64,000 nucleotides of DNA from Thermothelomyces thermophilus ATCC 42464 (taxonomy: Eukaryota > Ascomycota > Sordariomycetes > Sordariales > Chaetomiaceae), in NCBI RefSeq assembly GCF_000226095.1, contig NC_016472.1, forward strand, positions 8,804,001 to 8,868,000, given 5' to 3'. This document shows, in pieces, positions 11,777 through 21,685 of this stretch. Numbering within the stretch: the first letter of the stretch is position 1; each line of letters begins with the position of its first letter. The translations under genes were made by a program, and so were the position numbers. The notes below the pieces were generated by a model. The model did no database searches. It saw only the letters and a program-made list of their open reading frames with translations, and had not been told where the DNA came from.

Positions 11777-14768
11777 CTAACCTCGACCGAAAAACCTCTC
11801 GGCGAGCGGGCTAGCCTTCCCCGACCTGCCAGGCTCGCAAGGTCCGGCTTGTGATGTCGGGATTGATGTGTTTTGAGAGTCGGATGCGAGTGTTGTTGAC
11901 GCTGACCTGGCCGGCGGCAATCCCGTGCCTTGGGACCCCCGTTCGGCGGCTTCCGAATCCGAGAACCCCCGCGGCCGGCTTCCTATACCCAGTGGGTTCC
12001 TCCCAAGCAGAGAAGATTCGCTGTCAACATCGGCCAGCGAGCCTCCCGCAGAACTCGCCGCCTTCTGCTCCACAATACAACGCATATCCAGCAATGCCGA
12101 CTCGGCGGCCGTGTATTTCTTCATAAGCGCGTCATACTGTCTTTGTAGCGATGCGTTCTTGGCTCGGAGCGCTGAGATGGTGGTTTCATATGCTGCAGTC
12201 ACGTCGGCGGCCGCTTTCCTTGGATTCTGCTGCAGCGCCTTGGCTAGCTGCTCTTTCAGCTCCTCGATCTGCGCCCGGTAATGGCTCTCAACTTTGCGCA
12301 GTTGCTCCTCCCGTGCAGCAACCTCCTGTTCCACTTGCCGTGCCCTCGCCTCCGCCATGGCGGCCTCTTGCAAAGCGGTCTCCATTTTGGTCTCCTTGCC
12401 CTGAAGCTCCCGCTCCGAGGCTGACAGGCGTGCGATCTCTTTTTTGAGCTTCTCAACCATGGCCGTGCTGATGTCCGCCGCTTCAAGATTCTGCTCGGAC
12501 TGCAGCCTCTTGTCCTCGGCCTCTGCGACGAGTCGGCGCAGGTGCTCGCACTCCGCTCGCGCCTCTTCCAGCTGCCGGCTCAGCTCGCTGCTTTCTGCCC
12601 TCCACTTCTTCTGTTCTTCCCGTAATGCCCGCAGCTTGCTTAACAGGTCACTCTCCCACTTCTTGGTCATGCTCCGTCGGTTGTCAAACTCCTTCTTGAT
12701 CTTTGCCTCGCCTCTCTTGGCCTCGTCGAGCCGCTGCTTCAGGCTGCGATTTGCCATCACCAGATTTTGCGTCTCGGCTTCCGTGGCCGAAACCCTGATT
12801 TGTTGCCGCCGTAGCTCGCCCATGTGTATCATGTGCTGTTCTTTGATAAACCTCTCGTACTGCAGGTCGTTGATCAAACGGAGTCTATGATGCTGGAGCA
12901 GAGCAATCCGGTCGTCTACCGATATATTGGATCCTTTGTGCGCTGATTCTGAGCGCACTGGTTGTGCTCCTGAGCTCGTTTCTACTGCTCGCTCTTGGGA
13001 GTTGAGGACCAGAGATGGCACGCTGTCGTTCGTGTGGTGCTCACGGATTCCACTTCCGCTCATGTTGCTCGAGTGGGCTGTATCCTGAGGTCGACCTTGA
13101 GATGTCGACTGACGGGGACTCGGCGGCACAGCTGGGCTGTCATCCTCCCCACCACGGCCCTTGGTCTCGGACGCATCGTTTGCTGATGGTTGGCTAGATT
13201 GAGAGCCTCTGCGAGGTGAAGGGCGATCCGCTCGCCCAATGGACATGGAGTCGGTCGACAACGCCGGATTGGAGGGATCCGCACGGGATGGGTTGCCAAG
13301 GAGAGCAGAGTCGAGAACTTCTTGGTCGAGGCCGTCGCCCGCGATTGATGAAGCCTGCCCAGGCTGGTTTGGGAGCGGTGTGGCCGGACGTACATGCGCA
13401 AAGGTGGATGTATGATCGACCACCAAGGCCATACAGTCAGCGAGAACTCCGTCGGCTTCGCTCTTGATCCAGCGACTGAGGTCTGTTTTCTCGGATTCGA
13501 TGGTGAGGTGGTAGAAATTCGGGTGTAGCAAATGCTGCTTTCTGAACTGCTCCGACCGGTCCCGGATCTCCATGGCCTGGACGTCGACATCCTCGGCGTT
13601 GTTCGCGTGGCGGAGGTACCTCTGGGGTTTGCGGATGTAGTCGAGAAAGTTGATGGGATACAGACCGTATAAAAGAGTAAAGTACTCCGGCAGATACGAA
13701 ATGGAGTGCCCGTCGTAGTCGGGATCCAGCAAGGAAGTGTCCCAGGGGACTCCACCTCCGGCCTCGTCGTTTCCCGCTCCCAGTTCTGTGTGCTGCTGGG
13801 TGAAGTAAGAGCCGCGATCCCAGAACAAGAGGCGAGCGTAAATGTTGAACAGCGTGGGAAGAAAAGGGACCAGCGAGCTCGGTATGAAGGGCAGAATCAT
13901 GACCAAAGCTATCAGAGCTAGATTAATCGTCGCGGTGGATTCGTCTTTCTGAAGCGAGTGTAAGATGTTTCCGAAGAGGGGCGTCTGTAGAATGAGATGC
14001 AGGTGCGGGGGTCCGCTCGCGACGAAAGCGCAGAGAAGACTCAGAGCCGAATTTCTATGTTCTTTCCGAACCACGAAGCTGTTCAGGGCGGTCATGAACC
14101 CCTTTGGATCCTTCTTCCCAAATGCCATCAGAGCATCCTTGATCATTTGCTCCTTGAGGTCGGTCGACGGACGGAGATCCGGTTGGGCCTCGCGTACTTC
14201 GATCCATCTCGCGATAAGTCGGCTGATGAGCGGCGCCAGACCTTCTTCGCTCCACGCGGCGGGGTCATCGTATTCATCCGCCGAGAGGAGGTCAAGAGTG
14301 TGGTCCATCACTTGCCTTGCCAAGCCCTTCTCCCGGCCGACATGGTCCAGGACGGGGTCTAGCAGTGTGTCCCACCACTTGAAGACCTTTGCTGGTGTCT
14401 GGAAGGCCGGACGAAGTTGCCGCAGAACCGTAAGGAAGGCGACATATTTTTCGGGGTGGCCTTGCACCGCTTTCTCCCAAATGACCTTCAGCTCATCGCC
14501 TAGTCGCTCACCGGCTCCCTCATTAGACCTTTCGTGCTTCTCTAGATAGGCCGCAATGATGCTGTTGATTTCAACAGAAAGGGGGAGCGTTGGCGCCTGA
14601 AAGAAGCCGCCGAGTGCTTTCGCGAAGTCCTTCGAAGACCTGTAGTCCGTATTTGAGAGTGAATGGTCAGCAAACCCGAAGAGCGGCACCAGGGCACGTT
14701 GCAACCCGACGAAGCTGCAGGTCCGACGAGGCGTAAGAGCGGCTGGCAGCTTACCCGGATGAAGTCAT
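11777..14768 (-). CDS. TSC1: Hamartin/TSC1 homologue
   Basis: Fungal counterpart of hamartin, the scaffold of the TSC1-TSC2 complex that acts through Rheb on TORC1. Exons 14755-14768 and 11777-14714 give 983 residues. The long frame has no ATG near its conserved start, so a 14-nt first coding exon was inferred; it splices through a 40-nt intron to give MTSSGFVGLQRALVPLFGF. Residues 1-330 form the alpha-helical hamartin domain (for example FKWWDTLLDPVLDHVGREKG and LIARWIEVREAQPDLRPSTD). A Ser/Pro-rich linker follows, then a coiled coil from about 605 to 885 beginning VDDRIALLQHHRLRLINDLQ, the part that binds TSC2 in other species. The neighbouring DJ-1-like gene diverges 813 bp away. The family call is strong; the tiny first exon is an inference. 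Confidence 0.9.
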
Positions 14769-15581
14769 CCTGATCGACACGAGGCGCGGGTCATTGGAGA
14801 GAGATACTTGGCGGGAAGGGAGGACCAAGGTTGGATGTTGCTCTGGCTTCAAGCGGGAATGCGGTCATCGATCCCGTTGCCACCGCGACTGGGCACACTG
14901 ATCTCGCCCCAATGTCAAAGCCGGGTGTCGTTTTGACCTTTGCGTAGCTTTTTACGCGGCGCACTTCATCATCTGACAAGGTAGCAGAGCTTTCCCACTT
15001 CCTTGGTGTGCGTTCCTGCAGCCCTCATCGAGCTTATCGATTGCGCCCCACCATGTGACCGAGCGCGAGGCTGGCAACTTGTCACTTCACCTCTGTCGCA
15101 TGGTCAGTGCGCAAAACCCCGCACTGCATACACTACATAGTATCCGTACTCCGTAGTAAGTCAATTACTGCAAGTAGAAAGGTGGGGCTTAACCCCAGAT
15201 GCCCAGTGGGTCCGGATCGTCTGACGCATGGTCCGATATGGCAAGTCTGGGTCGCGGTCCTGCCATTGACTGCCCCTCTTTGGCGGGGCTCCCTTGACAG
15301 CTCTCTCGTGACCAGCCTGGTCGAGTTCCTTCCCTTCCAGTGCCAGTCGAGATACAAAACGCTCTGTATCCCGTACCTGAGCAGCTTTGGGCACACTTTC
15401 CCAATTCACACCACTTCTTCCCCAGCTGGTCCCAAACTCTACTTCCTCGTTTCCATCCTGCAAAGTTGGTTGCTACCCTGGCTAACACCTTTTGAACGTC
15501 CCACCGCACCTCCTATCAACCTAGGGGCGCAACATCATTGGATTGCCTTTTCTCTCAACTGCACCCTTCACGTTGCCAAAG
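14769..15581. promoter_or_regulatory. Divergent promoter region between TSC1 and the DJ-1-like gene
   Basis: Both start codons point outward from this 813-bp segment. It contains a TACTCCGTA motif at 15147-15155 and a pyrimidine-rich stretch before 15582, usual for fungal leaders. No gene was recognised inside, although a 161-codon open frame crosses 15107-15592. Confidence 0.6.
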
Positions 15582-16646
15582 ATGGCCAGTAAGACGTCCG
15601 CAGTGGCAGGAGATGACCCAATTGAGGTGCTCTTTGCCCTGCATCATAAGTTCAACCTCGTGGATTTCGCCGGACCCCTTCAGATCCTGACTTCTGCCCT
15701 GAACGATGCTGAGGATTCTGGTATGTTGCCGTCACTCGCCCTTTTCTTCAACCCCGCAACTGCCCCGCAGGCGATCAGCGACCAAGGGAAATTTGGGCGC
15801 ACACACATAATTCTCCAGATGCAAGAGCTGACCTGACCCGTCTCTGGTGGAACAGGTTCTAAGGCCTTTGAGGTCACCATTGCAAGCGGCGAGACGAATG
15901 TGCTCTCCGAGCAGGGCGTCATAATCAACTCCCAGTGCACCTGGAAGGAGGCCTACGAGCGTCTCAACGACTTTGACGTCGTCATCGTTGTCGGTGGCAA
16001 CACTCAAGAGATCTTGGACAAGAAGGAGGAGCCTCTCAACCTCATCTCGGCATATGCGGAGCTGCAGAAGAATGACCCGAGCCGCGAGCGCACGTTGCTG
16101 TCCGTGTGCACGGGCTCTCTGTTCCTGGCGCAACAGGGCATCCTCTCCGGCCTCTCTGCCACCACCCACCCAGACTACATCACTAAGATTGAAAATATGT
16201 GCAGCCAGAACGTCGTCCGGGGCTTGGGTGACCACACCGACATCATAGAAGATGCTCGCTACGTGGTAAACAATCTGCGTTTCGACCTCGGCGACGAGGA
16301 CGAGAACCCCTACATCCGGCGCAAGTCGGACGCTAGCCGTCCAACTAACGCCCGGTAAGTATCTGAAAGAGCCGCCAGCGCCGCCTACCAGAGCACACAC
16401 TAACGCCGCCGTAGGAAGGGGTCGATGTCCTTCAAGGCCGCCTCTAGAAGAGAGTCGGTTGCCCGACGCGCCGCAATGCGTCTCGGTGGTCTCCGTGTCA
16501 TCACGAGTGGCGGAGTAGCGGCAGGCATGGATGCGGCTCTGTACCTCGTTAGCATCTTGGTGTCGGCGGAGTCCGCCAACGAGGTCGCCCGCGACATGCA
16601 GTTGACTTGGACTAAAGGCGTTGTGGTTGATGGGCTTGATGTGTAA
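15582..16646 (+). CDS. DJ-1/PfpI (class I glutamine amidotransferase-like) family protein
   Basis: Three exons (15582-15720, 15856-16354, 16415-16646) give 289 residues starting MASKTSAVAGDDPIEVLF. Both introns are GT-AG and keep phase. The fold is the DJ-1/PfpI type: a first strand (IEVLFAL), the loop FNLVDFAGPLQIL, VVIVVGGNT, and the nucleophile elbow LLSVCTGSLFLAQQGIL with Cys131 as the likely nucleophile and His151 in SATTHP nearby. A C-terminal block (RLGGLRVITSGGVAAGMDAA) matches the last part of the AraC-type/isonitrile-hydratase branch. An inserted basic linker of about 40 residues (YIRRKSDASRPTNARKG) separates the two halves and carries the second intron. Candidate activities are glyoxalase, isonitrile hydratase or none; the sequence does not decide between them. 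Confidence 0.9.
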
Positions 16647-17137
16647 AATAAACTTGGCGTTAACCCGCGACGTTGGGCGTCGTGCAGCGACTAGAACCGG
16701 CAGCGTCAATGTTAGGATTACGGTACCAGGGTAGAAAACAGGATGATAAATGGCCATTTTATGTCGGACCTAACGGATGTTGCTCATTGGAGATGAGATG
16801 CAATGCTTTGGATTAGCCAAGTCAATGTAGCTTACCAATACGCACTAATGTAATCCGTATGTACATACGTACGGAAGTATGCACAAGTAATCCGTACTGA
16901 GGTTATCCCTACACAGAGTGCCCAAAAGTTAGTGTCCCCACGGCGGCGGAGCCCTTGGCAAAGGCACGCCCCCCCACCACCTGACAACGGTCCGGCAGGC
17001 CTCGTGTCAATCGCGGAAAATCTACACTGCATCTCAGCATCTCACCGCGACGCCGACCGACCATTTGGTGAAAGCGTTCCCATCCATCTCCGTCGCCAAA
17101 CTGGGGTACCACGACGCCAACCACGGATTTGGCAACC
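16647..17137. other. Intergenic, with clustered GTAATCCGTA motifs
   Basis: This lies between the DJ-1-like gene and the uL23m gene. Two copies of the dispersed motif sit at 16850-16860 and 16887-16897, separated by a TACATACGTACGG stretch. No coding sequence is seen. Confidence 0.65.
16850..16897. repeat. Paired copies of dispersed GTAATCCGTAY motif
   Basis: GTAATCCGTAT at 16850-16860 and GTAATCCGTAC at 16887-16897 run in the same direction around a short palindrome-like TACATACGTACGG stretch. This is the only place in the window with two copies this close. Confidence 0.75.
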
Positions 17138-17800
17138 ATGGCAACTCCTGTCGCAGCCGCTACTGAGGCAGTAGCCCAACAAGTACCGCGCCGATTCGGC
17201 ACCAAGCAGATTTTCCTGTAAGAATAACCCCGTCTCCCGAGCCGATGAAGTTGCGTGCAAGATGCTGACGTTTCCAACTTTTTGTCCAGGCCGAACCATG
17301 TCATTGCCTTCATCCGCCCCAAGCCGAAGCAACCGCCAAACCTAGCGACATTTGCCGTGCCGCTGCAGTTCAACAAGCTCGACCTGCGCGACTACCTGTA
17401 TCATGTCTACAACGTCGAGGTGACTTCGGTGCGCTCATTCGTCAACCAGCCCTTGCCGAGACGGAAGTTCCAAACCACTGGGAAATGGTACCGACCACGC
17501 TCGAAGAAGATGATGATTGCCGAGCTTGTGAAGCCGTTTGTCTGGCCAGACCCTCCCAAGCATGAGGATCTGAAGGAGTTCGACATCGACGTGTTCGAGA
17601 CTCTAGACAAGGAGAGATCGGATCACCTGGACTTCCAGAGAGATCCGACCAAGATTCCCCTGCGAACCAAGACTCCGACACCCATTGATCGTCGGGCGCT
17701 GAGGAAGGATGCTGCCAAGATTCTGGAAACAGGGGAGTGGTCGAGTGGGAGACTGGACGACGGCGAGTGGACGGAGGTGGAGAAGGACGTAAAGATCTAA
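17138..17800 (+). CDS. MRP20: Mitochondrial large-subunit ribosomal protein uL23m (MRP20)
   Basis: Component of the mitochondrial 54S ribosomal subunit near the polypeptide exit tunnel. Two exons, 17138-17217 and 17290-17800, join through a Leu codon and give 196 residues. The splice recreates the family block FGTKQIFLPNHVIAFIRPK, followed by ATFAVPLQFNKLDLRDYLYH and VYNVEVTSVRSFVN, all diagnostic of uL23. The C-terminal half is a fungal mitochondrial extension with charged helices ending GEWTEVEKDVKI. No classical cleavable presequence stands out; the first 20 residues are Ala-rich with few charges. It runs into the convergent methyltransferase gene with only 240 bp between the two stops. 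Confidence 0.95.
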
Positions 17801-18040
17801 ATCGGTGAGGAGGACGTAAGGATTCAGGTTCAGAGAGAAAAATGTTGGAATCTGTGAGCAGGCGATGAAACAAAACGGACTGGTGGTTGGGGGAAGCTCC
17901 CAGAGCGGCACTGTCACGATAGAAGTCATGGCGCGATAAACGAGGCGGCGCCGTGGGATGTATTATATACCATGCTCTAGACACGCAACAAAAGCCGTAA
18001 ATGTAGGACTATTACAATCATGTTGTTGCCCACCTCGCCG

Positions 18041-19282
18041 TCATCCCCATTTCCCCTCCACCCAGCACTCTCTTCGCTGGAACAACAAAACTTCATCCCC
18101 CCAGGCCCACCAGCCGGCCGTCAGATTCCTCGCAAAGACCTCGAGCGCCTCGTAGCGCTCCGGCAACAGCTCCTCGAACAGCCCCCTCAAGTTCGGCTTC
18201 CGCGAATGGACATCCGGCACCGCGGCAATCACCTTGCCCTCGACCGGCCCGGTCCTGCTCCCTCCCTCGCCAGCCGCGGTCCTCTTCCTCGCAATCAGCA
18301 ACCGCTCCCACGGCTTCCTCCACGCCGACCCCACCGGCACCACCGGCTCGCCGCCCGCCGTGATCTTGAGCCAAGTCCACTCCCCGACCGGCTCGACGTC
18401 CCACTCGGAAAACAACCCCCTGCCTCCCCCCCCGCCGCCGGTCCCCAGCAGCAGGTCGGCGAACCGCGCGGCGTTGGTCACCCACACGGCCACCAGCCCG
18501 CCGGGCGAGAGGCGCGACGCCACGGGGACCTGCCGCAGCAGGGCGCGTACGGACGACAGGTCGGGCGCCGGGCGGTAGGCGCCGGCGCCGGCGCGCTTGC
18601 GCTTGGCGGAGCGGTTGGGCCAGGGCGGGTCGAGGAGGATGAGATCGAACCTCAGGTCGGACGGGAGGTCGGCGGCGGCGGCGGCGGCGGCAGCGGAAGG
18701 GATCGGACGGCTCCCGCCTGGGGTGGAGGAGGCTGTGTTGGTTGGGATTGGGATGGTGCCGAGGAGCGGGTGGGAGTTGGGGGGTAGGTGATAGAGACGG
18801 TGATCGAAAGGGGCTGGGGGAGTATCGCCATCCGTTGATGACGGCGGTGGCTGTGGCTGTGGCGGTGATAATGATGGTGAATCCGTTGTTGTTGGGCCTG
18901 CTGCGGGAGCTTGGGCTTCTTCTTCTTCTTCTGTTGGTTTCTGTTTGGGTGACGACGTTACGCGTGGGAGGCACCAGAGCCCTTCATGTGACGCTCTGAT
19001 CTCCTCAAGAGCTGATTCGACCGCCGCCTGGGTCATCAGGTCCGCTATTTGCGCGGACGGCGACGTGGTCGGGGGTTCGGAGCTGCCCCTCTTCGGCTCC
19101 GGCGTCGGGAACGGAGATGCCGGGGGCAACGCCGAAACTAGCCTGCGGAGCGTCGCTGGTGGTCTGCCATTGTTGGCGGCCAGCTCGCTGGAGGGGATCT
19201 GGGCCTCCTCAATTGACCGCACCAGGTCCAGTAAGATTACTGTTTTACGGTCGTTTTGCCAGAGGACGCTGGACGTGGCCAT
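18041..19282 (-). CDS. MT-A70 family (METTL4-like) adenine-N6 methyltransferase
   Basis: Predicted SAM-dependent N6-adenine methyltransferase. A single uninterrupted 413-residue frame starts MATSSVLWQNDRKTVILLDL. The catalytic DPPW motif is at residues 218-221 within RFDLILLDPPWPNRSAKRK, and the downstream pattern (SPGGLVAVWVTNAARFADLL, EWTWLKITAGGEPVVPVGSA, PWERLLIARK, HSRKPNLRGLFEELLP, EVFARNLTAGWWAWGDEV) is the METTL4-like arrangement rather than the IME4/METTL3 one. In other eukaryotes METTL4 enzymes modify U2 snRNA, capped mRNA or DNA; which applies here cannot be read from sequence. A Pro/Ser/Ala-rich, poorly conserved stretch spans about 105-205. The gene diverges from the LEU5-type carrier across 579 bp. 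Confidence 0.9.
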   Translation of the reverse strand: MATSSVLWQNDRKTVILLDLVRSIEEAQIPSSELAANNGRPPATLRRLVSALPPASPFPTPEPKRGSSEPPTTSPSAQIADLMTQAAVESALEEIRASHEGLWCLPRVTSSPKQKPTEEEEEAQAPAAGPTTTDSPSLSPPQPQPPPSSTDGDTPPAPFDHRLYHLPPNSHPLLGTIPIPTNTASSTPGGSRPIPSAAAAAAAADLPSDLRFDLILLDPPWPNRSAKRKRAGAGAYRPAPDLSSVRALLRQVPVASRLSPGGLVAVWVTNAARFADLLLGTGGGGGGRGLFSEWDVEPVGEWTWLKITAGGEPVVPVGSAWRKPWERLLIARKRTAAGEGGSRTGPVEGKVIAAVPDVHSRKPNLRGLFEELLPERYEALEVFARNLTAGWWAWGDEVLLFQRRECWVEGKWG

Positions 19283-19861
19283 CTGATCGTCGGGTCCCCC
19301 CCCCCTTTCTTCTGACTGTTACGACCTGGAACATCCCGCCCCCCGCAGAATGGCGCAGAATCCGGGGAGCGGATCGAGCTTGCCAAGAGCAACTGGTCAA
19401 CGGGGGAATATGTGGGCCCCGAAGCGGTCGCGTGAGCCATGGCTGGCCCGCTCTTGCTAGGCATTTCAGGGTCTTTGTGGGCGCAAAGTCGGGGTGTCGG
19501 TAATCTTCGGCTTGTGGAGGCGGGGCCCGGCCAGATGCTAAAAGCTCGCTTCTGGCCAGCCAGAGATGACGTTTTGGGTGTGCATTTCCGGAAATTTGGC
19601 TCCTGGGCCTCTCGCATCCCCCAACTTCGCGCCGGCAGCTCTGCCGTTCTCTCTAACCACGAGCATCGGTGTTGAACGCGCAGGTCCCCTCTGAGAGATC
19701 TGCCTCGCACAAACGGCAAGATCGATTCGAGACCGAATTCGCGCCTGCGCGATATGCGCCTATAGCGTGCTGCTCCGACTTTTCCGAACTCCTTGGAACG
19801 TGCCACATACCAAAGACTGCGTCGCAGCGCTTCCGGAGAGGGAGTCAGCACCCGGGCGCTC
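19283..19861. promoter_or_regulatory. Divergent promoter region between the METTL4-like and LEU5-like genes
   Basis: The two start codons point outward across 579 bp. A C-rich run lies close to the methyltransferase start (19297-19307). A minus-strand open frame of 259 codons crosses the region but covers the carrier's first exon on the opposite strand and has no family features. Confidence 0.55.
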
Positions 19862-21096
19862 ATGAGTGCCCATGCCTCCACGGCGGGGGTCATGCCCTCG
19901 CATCGACCAAGAGATGTTGCCGATGTGTCACGGGCGCCGATAGCCCCGAGGAAGGAGCCGGCTGTTTGTCCGACAGATGACGAGGCACAAGTCCCGCGCA
20001 AGACGTCCAAGGACAAGCAGAGTTTTGACTACCTGTGGAAGTCTGGTGTTGCAGGTGGCATGGCGGGTTCCGCGGTAAGTTGCCTGGTGGCTACACGGCA
20101 TTCCGCATCGGCGGCGATGCTAACCGGCGCGCGCAGGCCAAGACAATAGTCGCACCGCTCGACCGGGTCAAGATTCTCTTCCAGTCCCACAATCCGCACT
20201 TTGTCAAGTATACAGGGTCGTGGTATGGCGTAGGAGGAGCGATCAAGGAGATTTATCATCAAGATGGACCTTTTGGTCTCTTCAGAGGACACTCGGCTAC
20301 TCTATTGAGGATATTTCCGTATGCGGCCATCAAGTTCCTTGCATACGAGCAAATACGGGCTCTTGTGATTCCTCACAAGGACAAGGAGACGCCAATACGA
20401 CGGCTAATGAGCGGCGCGCTGGCGGGCATGACGTCCGTCTTCTTCACTTACCCACTGGAGGTGATCAGGGTCCGGCTTGCATTTGAGACGAGGAAGGAGG
20501 GCCGCTCGTCGCTGCGCTCAATATGCAAGCAGATATATCACGAGGGCCAGTACCGGAAAGCCGCGCTTCCCGCAGCTGATGCGGCCAGTGCCTCAGCATC
20601 AGCAGTTCGCAGCGCGGCGACGGCTGTGGCAGCGCCCGTGCCGGGCTTGGCCAACTTCTACCGTGGCTTCTCCCCAACTCTCCTCGGCATGATCCCCTAC
20701 GCCGGCACGTCCTTCCTCACCCATGATACCGCAGGCGATTTGCTCCGCCACCCGACGATCGCCCAATTCACGACGCTGCCCAAGCCAGACAACCACACGC
20801 CCGGCAAACCTGCGCCGCTCCGTTACTGGGCCGAACTCCTCGCGGGCGGCATTGCGGGGATGGTATCGCAGACGGCATCGTACCCGTTGGAGGTGATCAG
20901 GCGGCGGATGCAAGTCGGCGGGGCCGTCGGGGACGGACGCCGATTGCGTATCGGCGAGACGGCGAGACTGATCATGCGCGAGCGCGGCATCCGAGGTTTC
21001 TTTGTGGGACTGACGATTGGCTATGCCAAGGTGGTGCCCATGGCGGCGGCGGCCTTCTACACGTACGAGCGGCTGAAGATGGTGTTTGGCATTTAG
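19862..21096 (+). CDS. LEU5: Mitochondrial carrier, LEU5/SLC25A42-type coenzyme A transporter
   Basis: Inner-membrane carrier predicted to bring CoA (or a precursor) into the matrix. Exons 19862-20074 and 20137-21096 give 390 residues from the first ATG (MSAHASTAGV); a second in-frame ATG at 19892 would trim ten. The splice joins SGVAGGMAGSA to AKTIVAPLDRVKILFQ. The three carrier signatures are visible: PLDRVK, PLEVIRVR and PLEVIRRR. Other carrier features include SATLLRIFPYAAIKFLAYEQ and SPTLLGMIPYAGTSF, typical of the LEU5 branch. An Ala/Ser-rich insertion of about 30 residues in the second repeat separates the even-numbered helix from FYRGFSPTLLG. The disordered N-terminus of about 45 residues is also seen in fungal relatives. 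CoA specificity is inferred from subfamily motifs. Confidence 0.9.
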
Positions 21097-21685
21097 ATTT
21101 CGGTTGGTATATTGGCATCAACACATGAACGGCGTTCTGGGCGGCTCTCTGTGTAAACCTGGACCCTGATGTGGGTTAAGCGTGGTTTCAATTATTAGAT
21201 TCCTAAAGGAACTGTATGGGGAGAGGGGGAGGGAGGGGGAGGGGGGGGAGATCATGGAATCATCACATTGGGGGAAGGAAACAGCACTATATCAATTTTT
21301 GTCGATGTTGTCGGGTCGATCCTGCGAGCACTTTTGAATTATTCAAAGGAAGCAACTTCTCCGTGCTCCGCCTGCTTTCATTGAATCGTGCTTTGACCCA
21401 TAGAGGAAATTATTTTCCAGAGACTTAAACCTGTGTCATTTCCTGATACGCTGAGGAAGCTGCAATTGGCAAGCCAACAGAGTCACCGTTTGCCTAAGGT
21501 AGATGACTCCTACACACCTGATCTCAAGTACAGCAGCATCTACAGGCCCATTCGGCACGCGTGTACAGACACAAACGTCTCTCACGGCCTAAACCGCTCT
21601 AGGCTAACATCAGAAGACATCTTCTAGCGCATTAGCTACCGTGAACCCCGCGACACCCATTCTTGATTTACAGCCCAATCCAACG
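21097..21685. other. Intergenic with a G-run tract
   Basis: This is the 3' flank of the carrier gene and 5' flank of the thioesterase gene. It contains a strongly G-rich stretch at 21216-21251 made of several runs of four or more G bases. No gene was recognised. Confidence 0.6.
21216..21251 (+). repeat. G-run tract, possible G-quadruplex
   Basis: Five or more runs of G separated by single A bases on the plus strand would satisfy a four-tract quadruplex pattern. It sits just after the stop of the carrier gene, so it could also be part of that transcript's 3' end. Confidence 0.6.

Noticed and set aside
19237-20016. 259-codon minus-strand frame crossing the METTL4/LEU5 promoter
   Set aside because: It overlaps the first exon of the carrier in antisense and shows no conserved features.
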